Assembly: GCA_011032825.1 (NCBI GenBank) | Contig: JAADJZ010000021.1 | Coordinates: forward strand, 558,001 to 622,000 | DNA: 64,000 bases | Source of the DNA: Massariosphaeria phaeospora | Lineage: Eukaryota > Ascomycota > Dothideomycetes > Pleosporales | Direction: 5' to 3' | Shown here: positions 44,273 through 54,900 of the stretch, piece after piece | Layout: each line of letters starts with the position of its first letter | Position numbering within the stretch: the stretch's first letter is position 1 | Notes under the pieces: model-generated | Seen by the model: the letters and a program-made list of their open reading frames with translations, nothing else | The model's database searches: none | Told to the model about the DNA's origin: nothing | Position numbers and translations under genes: made by a program

Positions 44273-45381
44273 ATGGCACCTACCCGAACTCTCGTGCGCT
44301 GCGTGCCGCGCCCTTCCCAACTCTTCCGACAGCAGCGGCCTGTCTTCGTTGCCATGGGGCGCACTTCCACCCGCGCGTTCTCAAGCAGTCTTCCTAGATA
44401 CTCGCTGGATGATGCTCCGGCTCCTCCTGCTGGGGACAGTACCGAGAAACCCTTCCTTGGTACCGCCAAGCGTCTTCCTGAGTTCAGTCTGAGGGACAAG
44501 ATTGTTTTGGTGTCTGGAGCTGCTCGAGGTCTTGGCCTTACTCAAGCAGAGGCTTTGTTAGAGGCTGGGGCTACTGGTGAGCTTCAATGGTCCCTTGTTC
44601 ACAATAGAAGCAGGAGCTGATAATGTGTGTAGTATACGCCTTGGACCGATTGCCAGAGCCATCTCCAGACTTCCATAGAATCGCCGCGCGTGCGGAAAAT
44701 GAGCTTGACACAAGTCTGCATTACCGGCAAATCGATGTGCGTGACGTGGGCAAGCTCAACAAGATAGTCGAGGAGATTGGCGATAAGCATGGTCGATTGG
44801 ACGGGCTGGTTGCTGCAGCCGGAATCCAGCAGGAGACTCCTGCGCTCGAGTACACAGCGGAAGATGCAAACCGCATGTTCGAAGTCAACATCACCGGTGT
44901 CTTCATGACATCCCAAGCTGCAGCAAAGCAGATGATCAAGTATGGAAATGGCGGCAGCATTGTGCTGATTGCAAGCATGTCGGGGACAGTGGCGAACAGG
45001 GTGCGTCTGCGACTCTCTATTTTGCATGATCAGCCTCTTGACGGGCCGGACCAGCTGACACTTGTCCAGGGTCTCATCTGTCCAGCGTACAACGCTTCGA
45101 AGGCGGGCGTGATGCAGCTTGCGCGCAACTTGGCGTCGGAATGGGGGGAGCACAGAATCCGCGTGAACACGATCTCGCCTGGCTACATCGTAACGGCCAT
45201 GGTCGAGGAGCTGTTCAAGCAATACCCCGAGCGACGCGAGGAGTGGCCCAGGCAGAACATGCTCGGCCGCTTGTCAGCGCCGCGGGAGTACCGGGGAGCC
45301 AGCGTGTTCCTGGTCAGCGATGCCAGCAGTTTCATGACGGGGGCGGATCTTCGCATGGACGGCGGGCATTCGAGCTGGTGA
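44273..45381 (+). CDS. mitochondrial-type short-chain dehydrogenase (polyol/arabinitol dehydrogenase-like)
   Basis: NAD(P)-dependent Rossmann oxidoreductase. Exons 44273-44576, 44633-45000 and 45070-45381 (introns 56 and 69 bp) give 327 residues. The first 50 residues are rich in Arg, Ser and Thr without acids until the end (ARG-rich, AFSSSLPRYS), fitting a mitochondrial presequence. The classical SDR motifs are complete: SGAARGLGLTQ (TGxxxGxG type), AAAGIQ for NNAG, the catalytic Ser in ASMSGTVA, the YNASK pair, and RVNTISPGYIVTAM. The C-terminus SFMTGADLRMDGGHSSW is standard. Sequence style suggests the fungal D-arabinitol 2-dehydrogenase/L-xylulose reductase group, but substrate assignment is tentative. 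Confidence 0.88.
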
Positions 45382-46005
45382 GAGCAGGCACACGCGACCT
45401 GGATGGATAGCAATGTGTAGATAGCGGGGCAGCAATGTATTGAAGGCGTAAAAAGCGCGCTTTCTGCAGTGTCGTGAAGAAGTTGGGGGGTTTGGGGGAA
45501 CGCGGCTGCAGGTTGGGATCTTGGGATAGATGGCTGCTTACCTAATCCTAATCCAGCAACACTGCGGACCTCCGACGGCACCTGCAGATGCTATGAGATG
45601 CCCGACCGTCTGCTGCGCCTGCCGACGACGTGCAGCAACCGCCGCCGTGAGAGCAACAGCACCAGCACCAGCACCAGCACCAGCACCAGCACCAGCACCA
45701 GCACCGCAGAGGGCAACCCTGGCAGCGATGCGTGACCGCGCCTGCCCGTAATGGCCACGCCGGTGAAGTAGCCCGGACCGCCCTGGGCTGCTGCTCAACT
45801 GCTCAGGCACTGTGCAGACACTGCGCAGACACCACCACTGTCCTTCCGCCAACCGTCGCCCGCCGCAGCCACCAGCAAACGGCGGTGCAGAGAGCCACCT
45901 GCACGCCCTTGAACTGCGTCTCTCGTCGACGATGCACCGGACCGACTAGCAGACACACGCTTCTCGAGCCGCCCTGCGCCGCCCACTCGAGGTCGCGGTC
46001 CTGCC
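45382..46005. other. upstream region of ZZ/EF-hand gene with hexanucleotide repeat
   Basis: GC-rich spacer. The open frames here encode Ala-Pro or Ser-Thr strings from the repeat and look non-genic. It probably includes the 5' UTR of the next gene. Confidence 0.5.
45655..45702 (+). repeat. (ACCAGC)7 hexanucleotide microsatellite
   Basis: Seven perfect ACCAGC units (45661-45702) preceded by one imperfect AACAGC unit, about 300 bp before the start codon of the ZZ/EF-hand gene. Confidence 0.95.
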
Positions 46006-49000
46006 ATGGCGGCCTCGACGCCGTCCTCGCTCGCCCGCTACCGGCCGGCGGTGCTCGTCCTCACGGGCGCTGCGGCCGCCTACACGGCCTACCTCATCTA
46101 CAGCAGCCTCCAACAGCCCCCCGCCGACAGCCTCCACCGCAGCAATGCAGTGCGCCGCTCGCCCCGCCAGCCTGGACCGCTGTCACGCATCGCCAGGGGC
46201 GTTCAACACAACTCCCTTCCCCTGGGCGACTTTGATTTCTTCGGGACCGCCGTCGTCCTCGATGCCCAAAACCTCGTAACAGCCGACGAGCTGCGGCAGA
46301 TCGCCCACAGCGTCGACCCCAGCGCCGATGCGCGCATGGTCGAAGACGGCATCACGCAGCTGTACAACACCCTTTTCGACCGCTTCCTGGCCGACATGTT
46401 CCCCGCCACACCGCTCTCCTCCGTGGAAAGAGATGTTGTCTGCCAATGGATCGGGCCTCGGGTCCCGGACGAGGCGGCTTTGGCAAGCGCTATACGACGA
46501 CATAACCGGGCCTTCTCACCGGGGGATGATGCCCAGCTGATCGTGGCGGGCGCTGTTGACACCGCCGATGACATCGAGAGCGTTGCGCCGACGGAGCGTT
46601 CGTGGCGGAGCGACGAGGATACCGAAGACGATGGCCTGGACGCCGAAGGCCAGACCCTGCAGCGGACCCTCTACCACATCGCAGAGCACCATGCGCGGAA
46701 CCTGGGCGTTGTTCATCGCGGCATAACGTGCAATGGATGCGATGCCAAGCCTATCCGCGGTGTCAGGTGGCGTTGTGCCAACTGTGCCGACTTCGACCTC
46801 TGCGCCGACTGCGAGGCCACCAATTCTCACTACAAAACCCACATCTTCTACAAGATCCGGGTGCCTGCGCCCTACCTTGGAATGCCCAAGCAAGAGCCCG
46901 TCTATCCTGGCAAGCCGCATGTCATGACGCCCTCCATCAACTCGTCAATCAAGAAACGCCTCGTCTCCGAGACCAAAATGGAAGCAGAAGAGATAGAGGC
47001 TTTGTGGGACCAGTTCACGTGCCTTGCTGGAACCGAGTGGCAATCGGACCCCAATGGCATCGGCTGGGCTCTTGACCGTCGCGCCTTCAACCACGCCTTT
47101 GTTCCCCGCTATGCAAGCTTCATATCTGCGCCGAACTTGTTATACGACCGCGTCTTCGCTTTCTACGATTCGGATCACAATGGCCTCATTGGCTTTGAGG
47201 AGTGGATCAAGGGGCTCAACGGCATGCATTCGCGTGATCAGCGGATCAAGCTCGGCATCGTATTCGCTGGATACGATGTTAATGGGGACGGCTACATCTC
47301 TCGAAAAGATGTCTTGAGAATCTTCCGTGCTTACTATGCCATGGAGAAAGAGGCTACCAGGAATTACCTTGCGGAGGCGTCAGAGGAGCTCTCGGTGCGT
47401 GGTGCACTAGAAACTATTCACTCCAGCCAGCCTCTTGGCTCGGCGTTCGTCGAAGGGAGAATTCCGACGCGTTTTACCCCCAATCCGTATTTGAACAGAA
47501 AACCAAGTGAGGAACGGCTTGTGCACCCACCTGTAATCAGTGATGACCGGGAAGACACCGAGGATCGCGAGGCTATTTTCCATGAAATCAACCTAGTTAA
47601 CCAGTCCCGTCAAAACCAAGTTCCTCATATTGATGACACGGCACATAGAGAAAGATGGGCACGCAGACACTTCTATCTGGATGAAGAGGAGGGTTTAACT
47701 CGACCTGAGGGTTTCAGGGACCCTCCGTCAACATTGGAACATGACGAACAGGCCCAAGAAGACACTAATAGCCCACCGACTGCGGACGCCGAACGCCCAC
47801 GAGGGTCCCGCTCATCGTCAAGAGTACGATTTCAGGATGATGTGGAAGACATAGAAACAAGATCTAATGCTTCGACTTCGTCCCGGATGGTCGGAGAACG
47901 GTGGGGCGGATACGAAATACCAGAACTGGAAAAGGACGTTGGAAAGGAAGTCCTCTACCAGATCACTCAACAAGCTCTCAATGAATTACTGAACCCGCTT
48001 TTCCAAGAAAAGGAGGACAACGCCATGGATGCTTTCGCCACACGATCTGAACGGCGGGAATACGCTGCACAAATCGATAGTATCACCGAGGAGTTCAATG
48101 CCGAAAAGCACCTTAATAGAACTCTTGTTAAGATGGGCACGTTCCATTATTGCAAAGATGTGGCAACTGCACTCAAGGACCACCCTCTTATGAAAAACGC
48201 CCTAGAAGCCCTGAAGAAATCGGACTGGAGTTCTTCTGAGGCAGAAAACCGAATAGCCGTGCTCTTTTCGAGGGCCGAGAAGGCCGTTTTGAGGACTGCA
48301 GCAGAAGAGATTGATGACGATTGGACGCCAGATGCAATGACCCTGTGGAACGCAAAGCTTTGCAGGGTACAATTCCAGAGAGAATTCGTTGGAGGCGTCC
48401 TGGATGCGGCCAAAGAAGTCAATTGGATCCCACATCTGTCGACAGAAGCTTGGCCGAGACGGTCCCCCGATTCCAACAAAAAATCGCCGATCCTGGAGTC
48501 TTTACGTGCTCAATACCGTGATCCCACAATGCCACATTTCCGCCCCAATTCCCTAGCGGATATGCAAGAGGGGATCGAGGTCGTGACTGTCGAGCAGACT
48601 CTACACGGTGACCCGACAATGCCGCAGTTCCGCCCCAACTCAGAAGCTATGGTCGAGGATGCTCTCGAAACGGAAAGCTCGGAACGTGTAACTGACCGTT
48701 CTAGCTCGGAAAGCTTGTCTGACACTAGCTTCTTCATTAGAGCGCCTCTTCTATACCGACCGTTTTTCGTCCTGCCGCACCATCACACTCGTAACATACC
48801 TCACGATGACGACCAAGCCCAAGAACGCAATCCCCCATCGCCTCCACAAGGCGACATCGAGATCATCGACACTCAAGATACCCCGACAGACTCACCCCAA
48901 CCACTCCGGCCTTCTGTCCCAACATACGAGAGCAACAACGATCCCGGCTACCTCCAGCTCTCCATCGAGAGCGCCGCAGCCCCCGGCGCCCACTCTCTCT

Positions 49001-49260
49001 GCGTCGAATTGACCGCGCGGTTCCACCAAAACAACCAGGACGCTATCCCCCAGCTCCTCGCGCGCCGTCTCCGCCGCGAGATCCTAAAGGACGCCAGGTC
49101 GCCGCTGCGCATGGGCCTGCTGGCCAGTCTGCAGGTGGTGGACCGCGAAATCAGCGAGCGCAAGGGCAGCGGCTTGTTGGATTTCGAGGAGTTTCGCGAG
49201 GGCGTGAGTGTGGGCCAGATGCGGTTTTTGGAGTCGTGGATGGATTGGGTGAGTTATTAG
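46006..49260 (+). CDS. membrane-anchored ZZ zinc-finger and EF-hand protein
   Basis: Single exon, 1084 residues. A hydrophobic segment at about 14-36 (AVLVLTGAAAAYTAYLIYSSL) with basic flank suggests an N-terminal membrane anchor. A ZZ finger follows at about 238-285 with the Cys pattern CNGC..CANC..CADC and two His (SHYKTH). Two EF-hands lie at about 380-445 with loops DSDHNGLIGFEE and DVNGDGYISRKD; the second has Asp instead of Glu at position 12. The second half is charged and mostly disordered, with a direct repeat DPTMPxFRPNS near residues 838 and 868. It ends in a helical FLESWMDWVSY. ZZ domains bind peptides or histone tails in other proteins; here the combination with calcium loops and an anchor suggests a calcium-responsive membrane scaffold, which is inference. 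I know of similar mould proteins but no named function. Confidence 0.85.
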   Translation: MAASTPSSLARYRPAVLVLTGAAAAYTAYLIYSSLQQPPADSLHRSNAVRRSPRQPGPLSRIARGVQHNSLPLGDFDFFGTAVVLDAQNLVTADELRQIAHSVDPSADARMVEDGITQLYNTLFDRFLADMFPATPLSSVERDVVCQWIGPRVPDEAALASAIRRHNRAFSPGDDAQLIVAGAVDTADDIESVAPTERSWRSDEDTEDDGLDAEGQTLQRTLYHIAEHHARNLGVVHRGITCNGCDAKPIRGVRWRCANCADFDLCADCEATNSHYKTHIFYKIRVPAPYLGMPKQEPVYPGKPHVMTPSINSSIKKRLVSETKMEAEEIEALWDQFTCLAGTEWQSDPNGIGWALDRRAFNHAFVPRYASFISAPNLLYDRVFAFYDSDHNGLIGFEEWIKGLNGMHSRDQRIKLGIVFAGYDVNGDGYISRKDVLRIFRAYYAMEKEATRNYLAEASEELSVRGALETIHSSQPLGSAFVEGRIPTRFTPNPYLNRKPSEERLVHPPVISDDREDTEDREAIFHEINLVNQSRQNQVPHIDDTAHRERWARRHFYLDEEEGLTRPEGFRDPPSTLEHDEQAQEDTNSPPTADAERPRGSRSSSRVRFQDDVEDIETRSNASTSSRMVGERWGGYEIPELEKDVGKEVLYQITQQALNELLNPLFQEKEDNAMDAFATRSERREYAAQIDSITEEFNAEKHLNRTLVKMGTFHYCKDVATALKDHPLMKNALEALKKSDWSSSEAENRIAVLFSRAEKAVLRTAAEEIDDDWTPDAMTLWNAKLCRVQFQREFVGGVLDAAKEVNWIPHLSTEAWPRRSPDSNKKSPILESLRAQYRDPTMPHFRPNSLADMQEGIEVVTVEQTLHGDPTMPQFRPNSEAMVEDALETESSERVTDRSSSESLSDTSFFIRAPLLYRPFFVLPHHHTRNIPHDDDQAQERNPPSPPQGDIEIIDTQDTPTDSPQPLRPSVPTYESNNDPGYLQLSIESAAAPGAHSLCVELTARFHQNNQDAIPQLLARRLRREILKDARSPLRMGLLASLQVVDREISERKGSGLLDFEEFREGVSVGQMRFLESWMDWVSY

Positions 49261-49729
49261 CGGGCTGGATTGCTTGGACACACGGCTGGGCGTGGTGTTT
49301 TGCGTCTTGCCTGCTTGATGCCTGACAGGGATGGACGGACAGGATAGATGAGGGGCTTGCTGGGTGGCTGGATGTGCAGGCTAGCATTGCCAAAGTGGGC
49401 TTTCTTTGATGCGGTTGTTAACATCCTCTGCTTCTAGATTTTTGAAACGGACAGTTGGGCCGACGTGTGACTTCCATGGTAGGGCGAGGCGTTTTGGTTG
49501 GTGTTGCCATGCAAAGTTGTGTGTAAGTATGTTATATATAGTGGCCACTGGCGGGTTGGGTTGGGTTGGGTTGCATGACTAGCGACTAGCGAGCGAGGGT
49601 CGTCAGATAGTAACCTCGTTCGAGAATGAGACGAGGCGAGTCAAAGAAACTAGGAATTTTACTCATGACTCCATGGTTTGAGTTTGGTTTGATTTGATAC
49701 ACCTACCCACTGGCCAACCGTACGTGCTT
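49261..49729. other. convergent 3' region between ZZ/EF-hand gene and RTT10
   Basis: Contains the four-run GGGTT tract listed separately and a TATATATAG stretch at about 49532-49541. No gene seen. Confidence 0.5.
49553..49572 (+). repeat. (GGGTT)4 tract, canonical G-quadruplex motif
   Basis: Four GGG runs with uniform TT loops on the plus strand, downstream of both convergent genes. It is not a telomere-type TTAGGG repeat. Confidence 0.85.
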
Positions 49730-52700
49730 TCACGACACGCAAATCACCTCCATGCCCACGCCGCACAGCAAAATCCTCACTCCTCGCTTCCCATCATCAC
49801 CTTCCCCATCACTACCACTCTCCCCGCTCCCCAGCACCGCCATGCTCGACACGTCCGCCACACTCGTCTTGATCCTGCCCAACCGCCGAATCTGCAACGC
49901 GTCTCCTCCCGCGGCATCTACTTCTGCCCCCGCGCTAATACTACTGCCAGCCACAGTCCCAGTCCCAGTCTGCGGCGTGAGCTCCCACAGCCGAACCCAC
50001 TGGTCGTTGCCTGCGGTCACGACGTACAGCGTCGCGCGGTGCGATACGATGGCACAGGCTGTGATGGCGGAGGCGTGGGCGCGGGGGACGAGCAGAGGGG
50101 GGTGGGTCGGATAATGGGCGGGTGGTGATGTTGGGGTTGTGGGGGTGGAGGATGTAGATGTGGATAGGAGGAGGAAGGCTAGGGCGCCGTCGTCGCCGCC
50201 GGAGACGAGCAGCGTGGTGGTGGGGGAGAGGGCGTGCGAGGCGAGGGTTTTGGAGGTGTTTTGGTGGATGCGGATGGGGTGGTGCCAGGTTAGGGGCGAG
50301 GTGGGAGGGGTCTGGGGGTGGTTGAGGGGAGAGGAGAGGGGCCAGAGGACTAGGTGGCCGTCGGTGCCGGTGGTGAGGATCGTGGTGGTGGAGAGGAAGA
50401 TGCATTGGGTGAGGCAGGAGGTGGAGTAGGTGCCGGCGGCGAGGGTGTGCCATTTGGCTGGGGCTGTGGGAGTGTAGGCGTATACCTACGACGTAGCGTC
50501 AGCAAACCGTACTTACCATGTATGTGTAAAGCATAGACGGGAGCGCGCGCTTACCCTAACGTTCGAATCCGAAAACACCATCGCGACCGCAAACCCCTCC
50601 TCCAGCGTCCTAACATCAAACGCCATGATGCGCAGATCCGAATGCTCGCTCTCAGGCACACACACAGATTCGCAAACAACGCCGATGCCTCCAAGACTAG
50701 ACGGCAGCGCGCGAACGCGCCAGACAAAGAACTCTTCATACCCGCCGCTGCTGAAGAGATACTGGCCGTCGTCGGACCACTGCAGGTGCTGGATGCCCGT
50801 GACGTGTTTGCGCAGCGTGCGCCGGCACACGAGCGCTCCGCCGACGGCCTCGAAGATCCTGATGTCTGTGTCTTCGGCACCGGTGGCGACGAGCTGGCGC
50901 GGTGTGCTGCCCTCCATTGCGTGCGAGACGGCGACGGCTTTAATCTCGCGGCCGTGGCCGCCCGGCCGTATGACGTGGTGGTTCGACCCGGCTTGAGTGC
51001 AGACATGCATGCTCGATGCTCTAGTCCACACGAGGGTGCCGCCGCCTTCTTCGGCCGCGTGGGGTTGGAACGCCCAGCTTCTATGGGCGCCGCCCGTGTC
51101 GACGCTCATGATCTCTTCGTCGGCGAGGGTGTCGTGCTGGACGAATTTCTTGCTGGAGAAGCCGTGCACTAGGAGGCGGTCGTGGTGGAAGTATACTGCC
51201 TCGATGTTGGGGCCGATGGGGAGCGTTAGGTTGTGCACCAGGGTTGCGTGGTTGCGGGCGAAGTCGATGGAGTGCACGGCGATGCGGCCGTCTCGACCGA
51301 CGGAGACTAGGTGTCCTGATGGTGTGGCACTAGAGGATGGGAGCCATGACATCGATGTGACTGTCTCTTTGCCGTGGACCTTGTCGATGATGTGGACGAG
51401 GGAAGCCCGTGGCTCTGTGGTTCCGCTCGAGGCCTCCTCCACTGTTGGGATGATATAGGCCGCGATCGATCCTCGGCGAAATCCCAGCAAAAGATAGTCG
51501 GTGCCTTCGCGTGCGGAAATATATACCATGCTTGAGATAATCAGGCCAGTGGAGGGTTCGGATGTGGCCACTGATACCTTCCCGGTTATAGTTGGGATAC
51601 CTGTTTCCGGGAAGTGGATGTACAGAAGCTGTGCCATGGGTTGTCCGACTAGAGTAACGAGTAATACCAGGACCTTGCTATCGGGACTGCGGTTCCATCG
51701 CCTGACAAACATACTGCCGACTTTGCCACCTAGTTCGCAAAGCTTCTGCAAGCCATCCTCACTTTTCCTATAGATGTATATAGTGCCTCTCAAGCCGGCG
51801 ATGAAAGCTACGCCGAACAGGATGTCTCCAGTACAGATTGAGTAGCCGAGTAGATATTCCGAATATCCAATTAGTTTCGAATCCAGAAGTTGTATCTGGT
51901 CTGATTCCGAATGCATAGACCCATGATATACCCTCCCTGAATTCATCGTCAAGACGAAAGTCGAGTCATCTATGAACGCATAGCTGCGGAAGAATTCAGC
52001 TACCTTAGATGATCGATGTCCTTGGATAGAATCTGACCCGGTGTTGATATCCGTACCGGCTTGTACGGCGGAGGTGATATCTTGTACTGTGTACTCAGTG
52101 GTAGTAAAACCCACTCCATTAAGCAGCGGATACGCAATTAGTTTACCGTCTGCAGCAGCTGAAACAACTTGGCAAGGATTTGGACGTGTACCCCAGATGA
52201 CAGAGGACCAGATGTTCTTTCCTGCATGATATGCGGCGGTGCTCACGACCTTCAGGTCGAACATCGCACTGTAAGGCACGCTGTCTATATCTCCAGCCTT
52301 TGGCGTAAGATTCCAGATCCGGGTTGTCGCATCTTCCCCTGTAGACAACAAGTACACGCCTAATCTTTCTGACTGGGGCTCAAGGAAGCGAACTGTCCAG
52401 ACACGCGATGTATGTGCCCACCCGATCGCGGCGCAAACTGAATTCGAAGCATCCATTTCATACGAGGCGTTGCTGAATCCTGTATGTCGCGTTCTCTGGG
52501 ATTGTGTATCTCCATCTGCGGGATCCGTTGCGTCTGGAATGGTTGCAATACCTGATATGTCCCATATTCGAATGGTACGATCATCACTGCAGCTCGCAAG
52601 CAGACGACGGCGTCCAAGGCCAGGACCAAATTCAAACTCTTTGGAGAGCTGTACACCAAATATTGATCCTTCGTGACCGAGGAAAACGCGATGTATGCAC

Positions 52701-53474
52701 GCATTAGGGCCATTCGAGGGGTTGCGTGTCCATGACCAGAATATGATCTCTCCAAAAGCGGTTCCAGCGGCCACAAGAATGTTATCGAGTGAGTCCCAAT
52801 AGAGGTGAGCAGAATATAGGATAGATCGCGAGCTTGATGTAAGTTCCGTGAGGGAGATGGTATGGGATGGACTAGGAAAAGTGAAAGTGAGTAATAACCA
52901 CTTTGAAACGGAAGAGCAGAAAGCTTGAGGGGTATGCAGCTAGAATTCAAAGTCTGTTCATTACCTTTTAGATACTCCGACCCTATCCTCACGTTTTAAT
53001 TCCAGCTCAAGCAAAGCATTATGGGCCGTCACGGCAGCGCATCTGTAATTTGAGGCTCCATGGTCAATGACCGGACTGAAGGATAAGTCAAGAATCCAAT
53101 CCGGCGCTCGAACAGTAGGAGATGTTTGAATCTGGCCGATTCTGGGTTGGTGACTGTCATGTTGCAAGGAAGATGGATATACGTCCAGGGCGCGGATGAG
53201 CAACCCGCCCCATACGACGAGTACAAGATGATCACGACTGTCGGAGTGAACAGCTATTCCATGTACAGCCTGGGCCCTAAAGATCCGTCTCGATGTCAAC
53301 AATTCAACCCCTTGGCTGTGATAGATGCGCAAAAATGGTCCTTCGGCGGCGAATAGGAACGGACCAGCAGAGGCCAATGCAGTTATCGGAACACGCGTGT
53401 AGTCATGCTACAGTCGTTAACAACGGATTGTGAATATTGAGAAAGCTTGATCTCACACGAAGGCCTGGCGACAT
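49730..53474 (-). CDS. RTT10: WD-repeat protein RTT10/WDR6 (Trm7 partner)
   Basis: The yeast orthologue (Rtt10/Trm734) partners the methyltransferase Trm7 for 2'-O-methylation of tRNA position 34; it also affects endosomal recycling. Exons 53474-53457, 53407-52965, 52871-50555 and 50485-49730 (introns 49, 93 and 69 bp) give 1177 residues. The first exon is only six codons (MSPGLR), joined to HDYTRVPITALAS. WD units are spread over the whole length, e.g. RRRLLASCSDDRTIRIWDISG, VYLLSTGEDATTRIWNL, LVATGAEDTDIRIFEA, YLFSSGGYEEFFVWRV, LTTGTDGHLVLWPL and VVTAGNDQWVRLWEL. The ILYSAHLYWDSLDNILVAAGTAFGEIIFWSW block is family-typical. The last exon is strongly Pro/Ser/His-rich in places because of GC-rich codons. 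It shares a 218-bp divergent promoter with PBDC1. Confidence 0.9.
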
Positions 53475-53692
53475 TGGAGGTAGATGTTGTGAAGATGGAA
53501 GGCAATGGGTGGTGATAGAAATCGTGGTGTTGAGTCAGCCCGGTGCCCCGCTACCGAAAAGTGGCGGACTCACACCTCAAATTCTCTGGAACAACATCAC
53601 TCAGAGATTAACTACTGCCTGCCCATCATCGAATCTTCCGGTTGCAACTCTTTTACAGCTTTCTACTTGTTAGAACGGGAACGATCCCCAAG
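53475..53692. promoter_or_regulatory. 218-bp bidirectional promoter of RTT10 and PBDC1
   Basis: The only DNA between two divergent start codons. It carries one TGAGTCA heptamer (53531-53537) about 160 bp before the PBDC1 ATG. Co-expression is inferred from the geometry. Confidence 0.5.
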
Positions 53693-54315
53693 ATGTCGCT
53701 CGGACCAGCTGGCGCAAGCCTCAAGCCTGAGCATGCCGATAACTTCGAGGATGTGAGTGCGCCTTCACAACGCGCCGCAGAACAGGACTAACAGCTGCCT
53801 AGATCGAGAAGCAGTTTGCAGTCAAAGGTGATTTGCCGCACACGGTTGCTCGTTTGATCCGCTGCTAATGTGCGCCGCAGTGGTGCAGCACATGGAGACG
53901 TACTGGAAGATACTCGAGAAAGTGCCTGGCTCAAAGCTGCGACTCACCAAGATCGACGACGAGATCTACGAACACTTCAAAAAGGAATTCCCCGACTTCG
54001 ACGCCTCGGCGACCATAAACGAGGATGACATGAAGAGCAAGGCGGGCAAGGAGCAGTGGCGCAACTTCGTCAACCAGTACGAGAACCGGGTCGACGACTA
54101 CAACTTCGGCACCATGCTGCGGGCGAGTCCTACAACCGAGTACACACAGACCGGGGTGATATTTGCAGTTCGCATGCAGTTTTACGCTGTTGAGGTCGTC
54201 CGGTAAGCTGCAGCGACCTCGTCGAGGATGCTCGTCGCGCTAACGGTGCATCGCTAGGAATCGCGAGGGGCTCAACGATTGGATATACGAACAGGCACAC
54301 CCAGAAGAGAAATAG
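53693..54315 (+). CDS. PBDC1: PBDC1 / YPL225W family protein (eEF1A chaperone Chp1)
   Basis: The yeast orthologue has been described as a ribosome-associated dedicated chaperone of nascent eEF1A. Four exons, 53693-53752, 53803-53827, 53881-54202 and 54258-54315 (introns 50, 53 and 55 bp), encode 154 residues; the second exon is 25 nt. Family landmarks: VVQHMETYWKILEKVPGSKL, LTKIDDEIYEHFKKEFPDF, GKEQWRNFVNQYENRVDDYNFGTMLR and IFAVRMQFYAVEVVRNREGLND. The C-terminus is short. Phases agree across all junctions. Only the third exon is long enough to be obvious; a start in that exon would be wrong. Confidence 0.93.
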
Positions 54316-54900
54316 ACTCATCGTTCCTCCAAATACCTGGATGCAAACACAACCCTCCCATTACCCGGTCGACCGTCTTTTCATGTCGCTATGTTATCGC
54401 TTAGCCGAATGGTCCTTTGTTCTCCGGCCGCCCTCCTACAATGCGGGCCAGGCGACCACATCCGCCCAAAATCCAATGCGCTCGGAGGTGTCACGTTATA
54501 TGTAGATCGAAGCAGGCATCAGATGAAAGTAGGTAGCCTTTGCTGGCACCGCGATATCGGCGCAATCTTCACCGTGCACGATCGCGACATGATGGTTGTC
54601 GAGCAACAGCATTTGAGTCCGATATCTTTCATGTACAAGCACATTTCTTTATCCTCGTAATGAACTCGGCAAGTCGAGCGGCCAACTGTTGACGAGGCTC
54701 TCAACGGGTCCGCTTTGGTGCTGGTGAAGAACAATATCAAGGTCAAACAATGGTGGCCGTGCGTGGCAGTACCCCACTAACCGCATTTGTCAACTCTCCA
54801 CTCTGATACTACACCACTTATTCTCTCTATTTTCTCACAGCCAAATCTTACACGCTCTTTTTTCGCCTAGAGGTTGCATCCATCGTCGCATTCGCTGGCC
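54316..54900. other. upstream region of STE6-like gene
   Basis: 585 bp between the PBDC1 stop and the STE6-like start. A pyrimidine-rich tract with CTCTCTATTTTCTCACAG (about 54823-54840) precedes the start and could be a 5' UTR intron acceptor. No gene seen. Confidence 0.45.

Noticed and set aside
44599..45222. 207-codon minus-strand open frame
   Set aside because: Antisense to the SDR gene, whose motifs and splice phases are complete.
45732..46235. 167-codon plus-strand frame overlapping the ZZ/EF-hand gene start
   Set aside because: Cys/His/Arg-rich without domain features, out of frame with the real gene; probably 5' UTR read in a chance frame.
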